A stretch of DNA of 64,000 nt, from positions 62,001-126,000 of the forward strand of contig NW_002476302.1 of NCBI RefSeq assembly GCF_000189635.1. Direction: 5' to 3'. The stretch comes from Tetrahymena thermophila SB210. Its lineage: Eukaryota; Ciliophora; Oligohymenophorea; Hymenostomatida; Tetrahymenidae. A program made the translations under genes and the position numbers. The notes under the pieces are model-generated. The model worked only from the letters and a program-made list of their open reading frames with translations, ran no database searches and had not been told where the DNA came from. The first letter of the stretch is position 1; the number at the start of each line of letters is the position of its first letter. Positions 36,001-47,859 of the stretch are shown piece after piece.

Positions 36001-36492
36001 GTCGCCATGTACAATATTTTTATCATGAATAGCTAAAACACCTTCAAAAATTTAAAGGCAAATTTCAACAATTTCTTCTTTTTTAATATTGTTTTGTTTA
36101 AAAAAGTTAAACAGATTACCTTTTTAACAAAACTCTGTAATGATAAAAAAGCATTCATCCTCTTCATCATAAAGCTGCTAATAATTTTTGATGACGTTGG
36201 GATGATTAATTAAAAGGCATTTCTAATATTCTTAAATGTTTTCTTTTAAAATTTCATTATTTGTTACTATGATAAGCTTTATTGCTACATATCTTTTGCT
36301 ATTTGAAGAATCAATAGCTTTCATAACAATACCGAAACTTCCAGAATCTATCAATTAAACTACATGGTAGCCATATTATGATAGAAAGTTTATAGATTGC
36401 TAAATTTAGTTAGAAGTTATTTAACTTTATTTACTTTACAAAAACCCTTTGATTTCCTCTTTGCTTAGTTTCTAAATTTCTTTATTTTACAT
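33058..36492 (-). CDS. Kinase-MORN gene D: protein kinase with about 34 MORN repeats
   Basis: Single exon, 1144 residues, ATG at 36492 to TGA at 33060-33058; no TGA interrupts the frame. The kinase domain is the family type, but the catalytic loop reads NIVHGDLKPQN (HGD rather than HRD or HSD), with DLG at the metal-binding site. The array from about residue 307 is by far the longest of the four and very regular: units of about 47 residues such as NGNKYEGSFDNNLLNGKGIY, then [20 protein letters not shown], then EGFGILE. Several units are near-identical at DNA level, pointing to recent internal amplification. Near the end (about 33145-33195) one base is missing relative to gene B, so the family cap motif is replaced by about 30 unrelated Ile/Lys/Asn-rich residues. 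Start and strand are set by the kinase domain. Confidence 0.9.
33195..35570 (-). repeat. Amplified MORN-coding minisatellite in gene D
   Basis: About 2.4 kb of head-to-tail units of roughly 135-147 nt, each encoding two MORN repeats. Long stretches such as the segment containing TATCCCCATTTTTAAATTCC recur many times almost unchanged. Unit-length changes stay in multiples of three, so the frame is kept until the last unit. Confidence 0.9.
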
Positions 36493-37762
36493 GATAAAAA
36501 CCAATATTCTAATAAATCTATTAAAAAATATATTTTTTCAATAACTATTAAATTAAATGTAGTTAATCAAGAAAGATACAAATAATTATTAGTTTTAAAT
36601 GAGGACCACAATAAAGAAAATTTAAATTTTTATTTCAATTAATATTGCCAAATAAATCAAATTAATTTTATCATAAGTCATTTATTTAAATGTGACCTTA
36701 AGAATAAAAATATTTTATATTTTTAATAAAAAAATCTTCTTAATGCTTAAATAATTTAATAAAATATATTAATTTTATAACTTTTTGATAGATCTAACCA
36801 TTTATGTTTAGTTATACATAAAAGGGTGGGAAGTGACAAAATATTTAGTCATATAATTTTTTAATTATGTTTGATAATCCACTATTGCTTTTAATTTACC
36901 AATTCTTTGTTGCCAAAAAAACCCCCCATAAAATAAAATTTAATACTATAAAAAAGAATAGTATTCTTTTTTTATAATTTCAGCATCATTTATTTAGATT
37001 GTTTAATTTTATTAATGAATATATTATGTGTAAGAACATATCTTTATTGATTGAGATTACAAAAATTTCAGAAGTGCTCTGAATTAAAAAGATTTTTTAT
37101 AAATTCTCTTAATAATATTAAATTTTCAAAATTGAAATCATTAAATTAATGTTTTAATATGTTTCTTCTTAATTCAAAGTAATAAGATGAGTAGTTTAAT
37201 TATTTAATTAATAGAAAATATATATTATTCTTATACTCAAAAGAAATTAGTTTTTAATTTTTAGTTATGCAAAGCTAGATGATTTACTAAAGTGGAAAAG
37301 AAGGAAAAGCTAACATATTTTGATTAGATTTATGCAGGTATAATTAATGATGGCTTTTAATAAAAATTTTTAAAAATGATATATTTTTGAGAATTTATTT
37401 AGTTATTAAAGAAGTTAAAATATCTGATTATAAATTAAAAATTATTCTTAAATTAAGAAATACATCAATTCATTTAAAATTTTTCGTGTTTTTTACTGTA
37501 CTTATTTTATTTATAAAATGCCAGCTTGAAATTTCATTTATGGCTATTATTTACATAATTAAATTATATCATATTAATATTATCAGACTTGTCAGCTTAA
37601 TTTTGATTAGAGATATTAAGTTTACTATAAATTAAGATTATTTGTTTACATTTTTCGCATTATAATTAAAGATTTCTAAAATAAAAGAAATTAGGAATAT
37701 TACATTTGTAAAGGCTAAAGTCGATTTAATAGCAATTTTCGAGTTTCAAATATTTTATATAG
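36493..37762. other. divergent intergenic region with a short palindrome
   Basis: AT-rich spacer between divergent genes, holding both promoters. At about 36950-36972 there is a near-perfect palindrome (AAAAAAGAATA / TATTCTTTTTT arms) next to a run of six C (36921-36930 region), unusual in this AT-rich DNA. No gene is recognised. Confidence 0.55.
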
Positions 37763-40700
37763 ATGTCTCGTTTAAATGCCTTTTTTCAGCTCGTAGATGA
37801 TCCCTAAACCCCTCCTTGGAAGAAGTAGGCTCATAGCTAAATCAAAGAGCTTAGCAAACATTCTAAAAAACAAACTGAATTAGATGCTTAAGAAAAGAAA
37901 AGATTAAATCTAATTTAGCAAAAATTCGCAGGATTTTTGTAATTCGATTATGTAAAAGAAACAAATTAAGATAAAGATGGCGATTCATCATATTAATCAT
38001 CAGAAGATTATCCAGATGATGATGAGTATAATGCTTTTTAAATGTAAGATGAAGAGAATACTTAGTTTAACAAAATAGGCATTGATTCTATTATGAAAGC
38101 TTTATCGAAGAAGAAAAAGTCAGCCTTCGAAGTTAAGCTTTTGTCTCATGCTTTAATGCACAACCCTTTTTTTAAAAAGATGAGAAAGTAAATAACTGAG
38201 ACATTGTATGAAGAGCTATTTAAGGAAATTTATCTGGAAAGCTACAATTCATTAGATACTGTATTTGAGTTTGGAGATACTGGTGACAAGTTTTATATAA
38301 TTTTATAAGGCGAGGTTTATATACTATCTCCTACTTAGCTTGGTATAGCACTTTAGTAAATAGAAAAATAAAAAGAAGAATAAGCAATAGATAAACTAAA
38401 GTAAGAATCTACCCTTCAATCTTAAAAAATGAGCGCTAATTTCAACTAAAGCTAAATGCCAAATGATAAAATCAATGAATTATAAAGAAACTCTTCAAGG
38501 CACAAAATGAGTTATAGTAAAAATATAGCTACAGGAGAAGATGACTAAACTCCTAATTCTTTCTCTTCTCAATCTCCTGTATAGCAAATTAAAAGGTAGC
38601 AAGAGAGTCTAAGAAAATAAGCTATTAACAGAAATCATAACTAATAAAAATTAAATGACTCCTTTTCAAGTTTTATTTCCTCTGAATAGACACCATTAAA
38701 TTAAGAGAGCGAAAATTATAGTAAATTTTTGGAAAAAGATTAATAATTAGATTAAGACGGGGCAAGTGAAAGAGTTCGATCTCGAAATTCTTCGTTTAGT
38801 TCATCTAAATCCCAAAGCATTAGGCCTAAGCAATTATCTTTAAACGAGCGTTAAAAAGAAGAAAAGAAGTGTGTAATTGAGTAAAAGATTTACCAAAAAT
38901 ATCCGAACTTTTACATAGTAAAAAAACTCTAAACAGGAGATAATTTTGGAGAAATAGCTTTACGTATGGATAAAGAAAGGACAGCAACAATTGTATGCAA
39001 GAGCAATTGTAAGTTTGCAGTTATTTCTAAAAAAGGATTTCAACGTATTTTAGGAGGTAATTGAATAATATTTTTAATGATAAACTTAAAATATTTTAAA
39101 ATTAAATTATCAATAGATTTCTTTAGACTTTAGTTAGAGGAAAAGGAATAATTCTTGTAAAACATTGAATTATTTAAAGGCTATAATTTTGCATTTTTAG
39201 CAAATATTTTGATGAACATAAAAAAAAAAATTTATAACTTTGATGATATTATTTATGAAGAGGGTTAGGACTCAAATAAAAAATTATATTTTATAAAATC
39301 TGGAGAAGTTGAGCTTAGCAAAAGAGTGGTTATTCCTGATGACCCTGCTGATACACCTCAATCGAAATAATTTAAAAAAAATGATAGAGTAGTAATTGCT
39401 TAGAAATAATCAAAGGAGTGGTTCGGCGAAGTTGAAATTATGTAAAATATGAAAAGATTCACAAGAGCTAGATGTGTTTCTGCTAAGTTAGAAGTTTTTT
39501 ACATTACAGCTTTGAAGTTTTTTGCAAATATAAATATCGAGCAAATGATAACTGATATGAAAAAAAGCTCATAAATGATAGATGAGTGGAGATAGAAACA
39601 TTATGAATAAATGGTTAGTCGCATTTATAACAGCAAAAGGGATCCTCTTAGAAAAACGTTTTCGAATATGCAGGTAGCTCATGATTTAATAAATTAAAAA
39701 TTTAAATAAGAATTCATGAAGGTCAAGCCATAATAAATTATACTAAGTAAGCCTGAAGAAACATCATTAGCAGCAAAAATTGTATATTTTAATTCAGTAA
39801 AGTCCTATGTGAATAAGATAAGTGATGTGATTGGAACAATCTCAAAATAGAAATACCAAAGCATTATTGAATAAAAAAAAGATGCTAGTCAAAAAGAAAA
39901 TGATTTAAATAAAAGAAAAGAGCAAGCTTTGCAATTAAGGTCTCTATCTTTACCAAGAAATAGCCAAGTAAATCTAAATTTTTTATTTGAATTTTATATA
40001 TCTACTAGCTTATTAATTAACTAATGTGTAATTTTTAAATAATTAATTTAGATTCTAAATACTTCTCAAAACTCTATATAATCTCATGCAAGGAATCTTT
40101 CTTAAAGTTCACAGCATCAAAACACACCCTGCAAGTTACCTCTAATATTGTCTGCTGAGTAATTTGATGAAATTAGTGCTAAAAAATCCATTTCTACAGC
40201 TAAGAATTCAACTAATACTAATTTGGCTAGCAAGTCTGTAATTATTAATGCTGAACATGAGAAACTGCCTCAATTAAATTAGCATTAAATTAACAAGTTT
40301 TAAACTGAGAAATCATAAAATTTTTAAACTGAAATTTCATAAACAACAGATAGAGAAAGAAAGGTTTAGTCATCATTTTCTACACCGATGAATAAGAAAA
40401 TTAAGTTGAACTTGAATAAAAAAATTTTATCACATTTATGCTCTCAGAATGAATTGGAGGATTCATCAGCAAGAAATAATCTTAGTTAAAATTTTCCTTT
40501 AACTACCCCTCACACAAGCTGCACATTAAATTATATATAACACCCTTCTAAGCCTCTTATTTCTGATAGATTGAATACAGATAATGAAATTTTAGAAAAT
40601 CTCTACTAAGAAATTGTAGGTAATAAACAGAAATAAAGTAAACTTATTTTTAATAAAGAAATGAACTAAAAAATGGTTGAAGAGGGAATGAGAAAAAAAA

Positions 40701-41182
40701 ATCTATAGTTGCACTAATCAAAATAACATGGATGTGATTTTACCAACTTATAAAGTAGCATGGCTTCATTAGTAGGTATTCCTAATGAAAGTCTTGGATA
40801 AGACCAACTCAAAAAATTGAAGCTGTATAGAAAGTTAAAATTAGATAATATCCTAGATTATAAGTATTAAAACAAATTGAAAATAGAATTAGCATAGAAA
40901 CAGCTTCAAAAAGAAGCTTATTAGAATTAAATATAAATTAATAAGACCAAAGATGGAATAGAAAGTATTTAAAATAATCTAAAATTCACAAAAAACTAAA
41001 CTTCTTTGATTCCTAAAACATTTTCTAGCAAAATTATTCAAAGCAAACAAAAATTCCCAAATGCTTTTTCCTAAATTTCTCTGAAGCTTCCTCTTCCATA
41101 AACAAATTAACTTGTAAATAAAAGTTTGAATCATCATGATATTTTTAATAAAAATACAATTAAAAAAAAGTAATTTGAATGA
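37763..41182 (+). CDS. Protein with two cyclic-nucleotide-binding-like domains, the first split by an insert
   Basis: Exons 37763-39056, 39117-39967 and 40052-41182 (introns 60 and 84 nt) give 1091 residues to TGA. Domain 1 starts near residue 167 (VFEFGDTGDKFYIILQGEVY) and its phosphate-binding cassette appears only near residue 395 (FGEIALRMDKERTATIV). About 190 residues of Gln/Ser/Lys-rich low-complexity sequence lie between, where other proteins have a short loop. Domain 2 (about residues 445-540) has YEEGQDSNKKLYFIKSGEVE and WFGEVEIMQNMKRFTRARC; its cassette departs from the E-x(5)-R-A consensus. The rest is coiled and Ser/Asn-rich. cNMP-binding folds regulate kinases and channels, but no kinase or channel follows here, so it may be a stand-alone sensor or scaffold. 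Binding of cAMP or cGMP is possible for domain 1, which keeps Glu and Arg; it is doubtful for domain 2. Confidence 0.88.
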
Positions 41183-42146
41183 TTTAAATAAAAAAAATAA
41201 GTTATTTGCACTTAATATTTGGAAAAAAATAATTATTTATATAGTCTTAAATTAATTTAGTGATTTAAATATTAATAACATTTTATTAATCAATATTAGT
41301 ATTTACTTTTATATACTAAATAGTATTGATGTTTTTAAATTTATCTAACAATCTTTCAAATAAAATAAAAATTGTATAAGATAAAGTCGATATTTATATT
41401 TAGATGCATTAGATAAGTTATTTTTAATGATTAACTTAAATCCAAAAAATATTTTTTAAAAACTTAATAATTAATTTATTAGAAAAAGTAAAAAAAAATA
41501 ATTTTATAAATTAAAAAATTATTCAAATTATTTAAACTTTTTTTAATAAATTATTTCTCAAAATTAATTTATTAACTGCAATATCTCAATCAAAATATGG
41601 TTTATAAATGTTGTAAGTAAAAACCCACAAATTGAATTTTAGAAAAATTAATAAAATTTAATTAAGGAATTATTTGTTTGATATTTTGAAGAATTATGTT
41701 AAAAAAATTTTTTATTAAGATTTTATGAAAGTATTTTTAATAAAAATATTAGGATAAAATAATAATTTCATTTAAAATAATTAGCATGTAGAATTTTATA
41801 CATATTATTTTAAATTAAAATAGAAAGATCAAACATCATCATAAATATATCTTACTTTGCTTGTTAGATACAATAAGTTGATAAGTTTTATAAGACTCTT
41901 TTTACATATGGCATTCGTAGAATTTATTATAAATTTAAAAGCTTGAATGAGAAATGTAGATAAGAAAAGTATATGACAAAAAAAAAAATCAGTGTTAAAT
42001 ATTAATGTTTAATACATAATATTAGCTGTCTTTTTATTTATTAGATTTATCATCCAAAAAACACATAAAAATAATAATAAACTGAACTTATACACTTGAT
42101 TTATAAAATTTGATAAAAAGTAAATTTAGTAATTAAAAAATTAGCA
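41183..42146. other. intergenic region
   Basis: AT-rich spacer between two plus-strand genes; nothing recognised. Confidence 0.55.
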
Positions 42147-43615
42147 ATGATGCAAAATCTCTAAAATAATAAGAGGACTCATGAGTAGTCAATAAAAGAA
42201 GAATATAAGGGCGAAATAATAAGTTAGAACTAGTTTTAGAATATCCCTCAAAATTTATCAGAGGAATTTGAAAATCAAAACCCTGATCATGTTATTGATA
42301 AGAATTCCAACATTTGGTGGTGCATGGATTGCGATAAAAAATATAAATCCTATCCCGCCTTCTACACACATAATAAGATAAAGCATAATGGAAATCCTCC
42401 ATAAAAGTACAGAATTCCTAGAGCTTTAGACGCTATTTCAAAAGATAGAGGTCGTCCTAGAGTAATATCTTTAGTTTATAACCTTTAGAAATATATAAAA
42501 AAGTTATTATAATTAGGCAGACAATAACCCAAAAATGAAATTTACTACTGAAGATAAAGCCCAACATAATTTAGAGGATAATTTATTTGACTTTTTAGGA
42601 AATTTAGGTTCAAAAGTAATAATTGTATTTTTCAATTCTAAACATATTATTAATGTCTTAATAACTTAATATAGGAAAGTAGCAATACAATTATTAGAGA
42701 ATACCTTAAAAAGCCTCTTGATGCATCTGATGTGCTTGATAAGATTAAAAATACTTTAATTTAAAGAAAAAATATATTATAAATCTACAATATCATAGAA
42801 TTTGAATTTAGGTAAATAATTTTTTAATATTGAAATAATCTTTAAGAACAAATACAGCAATAATTTTTGGACTGCATTTAATTTTAAAAAAGTTCGCATT
42901 ATTTGTTATTTGGTGTTACTTTAAAATTTAAAGTAAATCATACAAAGCAAAAGCAAAAATAATAAAATTTTATCTATAATATCAAAGGAAGTTAAACTAA
43001 ATTCTAAAAGATCACGAAAATGATGAGTTTATTGATCCTCTTGACATAGATCCTGATGCTCAAGATGATATATCTTTATATAATATCAAAGGACTTTTTA
43101 ATTATATGAGAGACCAAAAATAATTAACTAGGTTTTCAATTTTAGTCATATTTTTAGCATGGCTTGGTAAAGAATTAACTGAGGCAGCATTAAAGGAAGT
43201 TTTAATTATATGCATTGAGTATTTTTCCTATTTTTCTGCATTTTTGGATCAGAAAGGAAGTATTCAATCAAAACAAATAGAAAGCAGAGATGCTGCTACA
43301 AATTAAGTTAGGTAGTTATATGAGACTAATTAATCTACTTTTAGTTTATTAAAAAAATTTGATGATGCCAAAAAGTTAGTTGAATTTTTCCATTAATGGT
43401 ATTGCAATTATGAAAAGATGATTTCTAGCAGTATTCAATAGACAAATATGCAATAAGGACCTCCTCCTCAATTTCCTTAGTAGCAATAATAATAAATAAG
43501 AATACCTTAATAAATATCCCAACCTAACCCAATGTAATATCAGCCATTTTAAATGATGTAAATGCAAAATATGCAAAGTAATTAAAATGATTATTAATTT
43601 CAACAAAAATTTTGA
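42147..43615 (+). CDS. C2H2 zinc-finger protein with Gln/Pro/Met-rich tail
   Basis: Exons 42147-42461, 42517-42615, 42675-42811 and 42988-43615 (introns 55, 59, 176 nt) give 392 residues to TGA. The exons were joined because each intron has GT..AG ends and restores a TGA-free, hydrophilic frame; unspliced, the first frame hits TGA at about 42547. Near the N-terminus is a finger with Cys at residues 59 and 62 and His at 75 and 80 (C-x2-C-x12-H-x4-H, in WWCMDCDKKYKSYPAFYTHN), the classical zinc-binding spacing. The middle is helical and acidic (HENDEFIDPLDIDPDAQDD). The last 80 residues are Gln, Pro and Met-rich (GPPPQFPQQQQQ). A DNA- or RNA-binding or chromatin role is plausible but not shown. 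A second ATG lies at codon 2. Confidence 0.82.
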
Positions 43616-44426
43616 TAAATTTAAATATTTATAAATAGACCCATTAAGAATGGTTATGGATCCAAATTAAATGTTAAACAATTAATGAATAGTTCAAGAA
43701 AAATAAATTGAAAATTAAATATAAACATTATGACTAAATTTCTATTAAAAAATTAGAATTAAATCTCTATTTTAATAAAATATTTTACTAACGAAAATAA
43801 ATTGTTGTAAATATATATGTTTGTTAGCTTTAAGCTGTTATATATTATTAATAGTTTTATCAATTTCATTTATTTCTTTGTATAAATATTATGTGCAAAA
43901 TTATCTTTAAAATTTATTCTTCGTAAACAAATATTTTAATTTATAAGAATCAAAAATAAAATAACATTTTTAATTTAAATGTGAATAAGTATTGTTACTA
44001 TAAATAATAATAAATTATATTTGATTTTAAAATTAAAAAGAAAAGAATGAAAAGTATTTTTAGAATTGTTTTTTATCTTTAAAAGATATAAATTAAGCGC
44101 TCTATAATTTTTGTTTAGTAATATCAATTTATTTAGCTTGTAATTGGTTATCTGATTTTTTGAAAATTCAAATTCTATCGTATAATATTTATAATTAATT
44201 AATCAGCATTTTATTTTGATTTAATTCAAAAAGATTTTTAAAGATCTATTTGACTGAAAAATTAATAATTATTTATTTAATTATTTCATATAAGTGGTTT
44301 TAAAAATAAAATTTGATTGATTGATTAATAATCTAGTCTTTATATATTTGAAAACTTAAATACAATTCTAATTAATTATACATAAGAAGAATTAATATCC
44401 ATTTTATAAAGCTATACTGTAAAAAT
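43616..44426. other. intergenic region
   Basis: AT-rich spacer between two plus-strand genes; nothing recognised. Confidence 0.55.
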
Positions 44427-47379
44427 ATGTCTTACAAGCTTAATAACTCTAACACATTCTCTCCTTTAAGAGCAAATAAATCAATACCAAGTTTAGGAGG
44501 AGGTATAAATATTAGAGATACAGATGCATATTCCACAATGATAGTTGAAGATTTACTTCAGGTCTACTAAAAAATATATAAAATTTATAAATTAGCATTT
44601 CGTACTAAATATATCAAATAGAATCCTAATAAATAGCAAATATTTGTGAAATGAAATATTTATTTCAATTTGAATGAGTTAAATCTTAAATTTTTAAATT
44701 ATAGGGAGCTAATGAGTGGAGAAATATTTAAGATATTATTAGATTAACTCTAAGAGCATTAACAGATGTAGTAAAAGCATAATCTGATACAATAAGAGAA
44801 ATAGAAAGGTAACTCCCTACAAAGGTAATGAAATGAATTAAAATAAGTTTAGTGAATAAGCATTTTTTAAAAATGATAGATTTGCATAATAATATCTTTT
44901 AATTCTCTTAATTTATTTTAAAATCAATATTATAAAATATATATAATATAGGCTAGTAAAAGTGAAATGAACACCTAATTAGCATAAAAGGCGAATATTA
45001 CTGAAGTCAGTAGAACAATAGCAGAAATAGCATAAGGAATAGACAACAAAATTTGTTATGATGATCTCTAGCTTATGTTAAAAGATTTTGTTTCAAAGAA
45101 TGATTTGTAATACTAGCTTTCTAGTAAAGTTAATATTGAAGAAGTTAGATCACTTCTTTAAACTAAAGCATCGAATATGGATTTAAAGCAAGAATTATAA
45201 TTGTTAAATGTAAAATTCGAAGAACTTTAACGCGAATTTGCAAAGAAAGCTGCTACAAATGTTTAGCATAAAGATATTGAATATGTTATCAGTTAATTAG
45301 AATTAAAGGCAAATGTTCAAGATGTAAATGAAGCCCTTGAGACAAAAGCAAACAAAGCAAGTGTCTCTAATGCTCTTCATCGTAAAGCTAACAAAGTTGA
45401 TATTGAAAATTAGTATGCTAAAAAGTAAGATATTGCAAATATTGGAAATCTTTTAAATAATATGGATGAAAAAGCTGAATACTCTAGCATTGAAAAAATT
45501 ATGTAGATTTTAAATAATAAAGTTGATAAGTCTGACTTTGCTTAACTTTGTAATACTTTAGATCAATAAGGGGGAGATCCAAAAGAAGTTTAACTTTTAA
45601 AAAATGAGTTTTCTTCATTCAAGAGTAACTTTTCTTAGATTGATCGCTAACTTGGTTTAGATAAAATTCGTGCTGATATTAATGGCTTAGACCAGACTAT
45701 TCAAGCTCTTATTTAGAACAATTTAGGAGGTGTTTAGAGTGATAAAGTTTTGCTTAGCTTAGAAAAAAAATGTGATGTGTCTTAGGCATTTGATTTAGTA
45801 AACAAAGCCAAAAACGACTTTTAAGATTCTTTGATAAAAATATAAGATGAACAGTCGAAATCATAACAAATTTTCACAGATAAATATTTTAAAATCTTAG
45901 AATCTGTTAAAGATGAGATCATAAATGTAAAACTAATTTAATATTTTCAAAATAAGTTTAATGAATTAAATTTAAAGTTAAAAGATTAATTAAATCATTC
46001 AAATGAGGAGAGATATTAAACAGAATAATAACTAACTGATTATATTAAACAATAAAGTGAGTTGGTTTAAAGTGATTTAATGTAGGAAATAGATAAAGTC
46101 TATAATGAATTAGACGAAGTTCGTAAGTAAATAGATGATGTTTCTTCTCTCAAAATTGACAAAAAAGAGCATGGCGAATTTAAATCTAAAGTTATGGGTA
46201 TCTTAGAAGATAAAGTTGATCTTTCAGAAGTTTAATAAGCCTTAAATGTTTGCTAAGCAGATATCTCGGCTAGATTTGTGGAATATAAAGAAGAAATGAA
46301 ATTAAAGTTAAAGAACGTTGAAGGAGATATCCTCAATGCTGTATCGAAGAAAGCTAACCTGCAAGATATTCAAGACATCTTAAATTCTAAAGTAGATGCT
46401 AGTATGGTCCAATAGATCATAAGTAAAAGAGCTAACTCTAAAGAAGTAGAAGCACTTAGAGTAATAGTTGACAAGATATCAGTAGATATAGAGGAAAAGT
46501 TAACTGTAAATGACTTTGAAAACCATGTACTATAAACTAAAAATGCTCTCGATGCTATTTAAAAAGATATGATACTAAAGGCAAATATAAAAGATGTCTG
46601 TGCTCTCTTAGACACTAAAGCGAGTATATTTTATTTGATTTTAATTATATATTTTTATTTACCTATTTAAATTTAATCAGATATTGACGACATGAATAAA
46701 GCTTTGACTGAAATCTATAAGGATTTAGACTCTAAATCTAGCTAAGAAGATTTAAATATTATAATTAATGACCAAGCTATCATAAATGAATCTCTTTGTA
46801 CTGAAAATATTGTCGGCAGATGGACATGGAAAAGTTAAAATTTGAAATAAGGAAATTTAGTTCCTTGGGAGTCTTAGGTCGTCAATACATTACCTGATAA
46901 CTTCTAATGGGAGAAAGATAAATCTTATATTATGTGTGTTACTCCTGGTTTATACTAGGTATATTTTTTATTTTATTTTTTTAATTTTATGATTTCAATA
47001 ATTAAATTTTAGGTCAGTTTTGGATTCTTTTGTTCAAAGAAACCCTCCATTTAATTACTGGTTAATGGAGAGCTTGCTATTTCTACACTTGGTAATGAGG
47101 GCCACACGTAAATTAATTTATTTGACAGATTTTATGAATATTTTATTTATTTTTTAAAAAGTGTAAACTAGAAGTTTATTAATTATGGCAATCATCCTAG
47201 TGGAAACATAACAGGTAAACAAATATAAATTCACTTGAAATTATTAAAGATTAATAAATTTTACTAAATTAGGTATGACTCTTAATGAATTCTTAGTATT
47301 ACCTGAAAGAGCTAGAATTAGCATTATATATGAAGGTGATTTTGGTGCTGAAGGTTTCTTAGGATTAAAGAGATTGTGA
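44427..47379 (+). CDS. Long coiled-coil protein with C1q/TNF-like C-terminal domain
   Basis: Seven exons: 44427-44561, 44705-44824, 44952-46623, 46681-46958, 47013-47107, 47162-47214, 47273-47379, giving 819 residues to TGA; all junctions keep frame. Residues about 85-660 are a coiled coil with a recurring K-A-N-x(2)-D-V-x(3)-L-x(2)-K motif (for example LELKANVQDVNEALETKANK, then ALHRKANKVDIENQ), a 14-15 residue periodicity typical of long oligomeric rods. Residues about 688-819 form a compact domain starting VGRWTWKSQ and including WEKDKSYIMCVTPGLYQVSF, then KPSIQLLVNGELAIS and ending GDFGAEGFLGLKRL. The Gly-Leu-Tyr-x-(I/V)-Ser-Phe strand and the C-terminal G-F-L-G-L look like a C1q/TNF-type jelly roll, which forms trimers. 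There is no signal peptide, so it is probably cytoplasmic, unlike most C1q proteins. The homology is by eye. Confidence 0.82.
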
Positions 47380-47859
47380 GAAAAATTTTGAAAATTTATA
47401 ATTAACTAATGAGTAATAAATAAATAATGAAATAAATATCAAAAAATAACTAAAATAATTAAAAAGGTAATATAAATAAGTAATCAAAATAAATTGATTT
47501 AAAGATATTAAATATAAATATATATTAAAAATATCATGTTAAGATAGACACACAGATAATTAATTGTTGAAAGTATGTATATAAAGAAATCAATAAATTA
47601 ATAATAATCAAGCAAACATACATACAGACAAACAAACAAACATATTACACAGGAATTTTAGATGCAACTTTGTCCAATCAAACTCATCAATTTATATTTA
47701 TATATATTAGTATTTCATCTCTAATTTTATTATTAAAAGATTAATTTAATATTGTTCCTTTGTGTCTATTTTTTAATTTTGAAGAAATTATATAATTATT
47801 AAAAAAATATATCTATAATTTGATCAGTACGTCTACTAAGTTAATCAATCATTTAGGAT
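47380..47859. other. intergenic region with microsatellite-like sequence
   Basis: AT-rich spacer. A short CATA/AAAC-rich simple-sequence tract (ACATACATACAGACAAACAA) lies near 47618-47645. Nothing else is recognised. Confidence 0.55.

Noticed and set aside
37763-41182. PKA regulatory subunit
   Set aside because: No dimerisation/docking helix or inhibitor sequence is seen, domain 2 lacks the consensus cassette, and the protein is far longer.
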